The notes beneath the pieces are model-generated. The model was not told the DNA's origin. It saw only the letters and a list, made by a program, of their open reading frames with translations, and did not search any database. The translations under genes were made by a program, and so were the position numbers. A stretch of 6,305 nt of DNA, from assembly GCA_002501695.1 (NCBI GenBank), contig DANZ01000160.1:1-6305 (forward strand), written 5' to 3'. Source of the DNA: Methanolobus sp. UBA474 (GTDB lineage: Archaea > Halobacteriota > Methanosarcinia > Methanosarcinales > Methanosarcinaceae). Shown here in pieces: positions 5,986 through 6,305 of the stretch (within the stretch, counting starts at the first letter, position 1; every line of letters begins with the position of its first letter).

Positions 5986-6303
5986 ATGCAAAGTTCACAA
6001 CTGACCGGCCAGGACATTATCAATATGGCAAGACATGCCGTAGTAAGCCTTGATATGGAAGAAGCAGAACATGCTGCAAGAGAGGCTCTCGAAGCAGGCA
6101 TTGATCCCATAGCTTTCATCGAAAAAGGTTTCGTGGCCGGGATGAAAGAGATGGGGGATATGTTTGAAGAGGACAAGATAACCCTCATGCAGATATTTGC
6201 AGCTTCAAGGATCATGGATGCAGGCCTGGACATACTAAAACCTGAAATGGACAGCCCGGAACATAAATTCTGTTTCTTTGGGAACATAGCCATGAATGTT
6301 TGA
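5986..6303 (+). CDS. Corrinoid methyl-carrier protein, N-terminal cap domain only; frame ends before the B12-binding domain
   Basis: The 105 residues match the four-helix cap (B12-binding_2) of MtaC/MtbC/MttC/MtsB-like corrinoid proteins, which accept a methyl group from a substrate-specific methyltransferase and pass it to a coenzyme M (or folate/pterin) methyltransferase. Typical signs are AVVSLDMEEAEHAAREAL (18-35), AGIDPIAFIEKGFVAGMKEMGDMFEE (37-62, the family pattern of a Gly-Met pair before GDxFE) and the helix LMQIFAASRIMDAGLDILKP (67-86). Family members then run into a Rossmann domain with the lower-ligand motif DxHxxG, usually just after a beta strand and EGD. Here the strand (FFGNIAMNV) is present, but TGA follows at 6301-6303. 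Removing one T from TTT (6299-6301) would continue as Val-Glu, as expected for the family. A frameshift, sequence error or genuine truncation are all possible, and the window ends 2 bases later. The substrate cannot be assigned. No methyltransferase gene is visible beside it. Confidence 0.8.
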   Translation: MQSSQLTGQDIINMARHAVVSLDMEEAEHAAREALEAGIDPIAFIEKGFVAGMKEMGDMFEEDKITLMQIFAASRIMDAGLDILKPEMDSPEHKFCFFGNIAMNV

Positions 6304-6305
6304 AG

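Noticed and set aside
5979..6293. Minus-strand ORF of 104 codons opposite the corrinoid protein gene
   Set aside because: The plus strand encodes a clear corrinoid cap domain with a ribosome binding site. The antisense frame has Ser/Ala/Met-rich shadow composition.
6301..6303. TGA read as selenocysteine in the corrinoid gene
   Set aside because: In-frame decoding would put AGN after the TGA, not the Glu expected for the family, and selenocysteine is not known at this position of corrinoid proteins.

Overview
The window looks archaeal, most likely from a methylotrophic methanogen of the Methanosarcinales. Three things suggest this. The right edge carries a methyltransferase-type corrinoid protein cap domain. 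Genes are preceded by AT-rich TATA-like boxes with short leaders rather than by clear bacterial -35/-10 pairs. The large U32 protein has an architecture I associate with methanogens and anaerobic bacteria. The assignment is an inference: no rRNA or other phylogenetic marker is present, and the catalase alone would fit many bacteria.

Layout from left to right. (1) Positions 1-353, + strand: the C-terminal ATPase half of a sensor histidine kinase, cut by the window edge. (2) Positions 345-368: a compact hairpin and a T6A6 tract between convergent genes, probably terminating both. (3) Positions 394-2520, - strand: a complete large-subunit (clade 2, HPII-like) haem catalase with a C-terminal DJ-1/PfpI-like domain. 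(4) Positions 2521-3012: a gene-poor 492-bp gap upstream of the catalase, with an AT-rich island, a repeated 11-mer and a doubtful short ORF that overlaps the catalase start. (5) Positions 3013-5532, - strand: a complete 839-residue U32-family protein with a probable Fe-S cysteine set in its first half and a second, cysteine-less U32-like copy in its last third. (6) Positions 5533-5715: a divergent promoter region containing an interrupted palindrome. (7) Positions 5716-5898, + strand: a 60-residue protein with two predicted membrane helices. (8) Positions 5986-6303, + strand: the helical cap domain of a corrinoid protein, whose reading frame ends in TGA just where the B12-binding Rossmann domain should begin. 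This is either a real truncation, a frameshift, or a one-base sequence error in a TTT run at the window edge.

The genes do not form one obvious operon or pathway. Catalase (H2O2 removal), the U32 protein (family members act in RNA hydroxylation or ubiquinone synthesis, or are annotated as peptidases) and the corrinoid protein (methyl-group transfer) look like neighbouring independent units. I see no CRISPR array, tRNA, rRNA, transposase or integrase. No wholly new system is evident. The most unusual points are the interrupted corrinoid gene, the Cys-for-His substitution next to the catalase haem ligand, and the degenerate internal duplication in the U32 protein.
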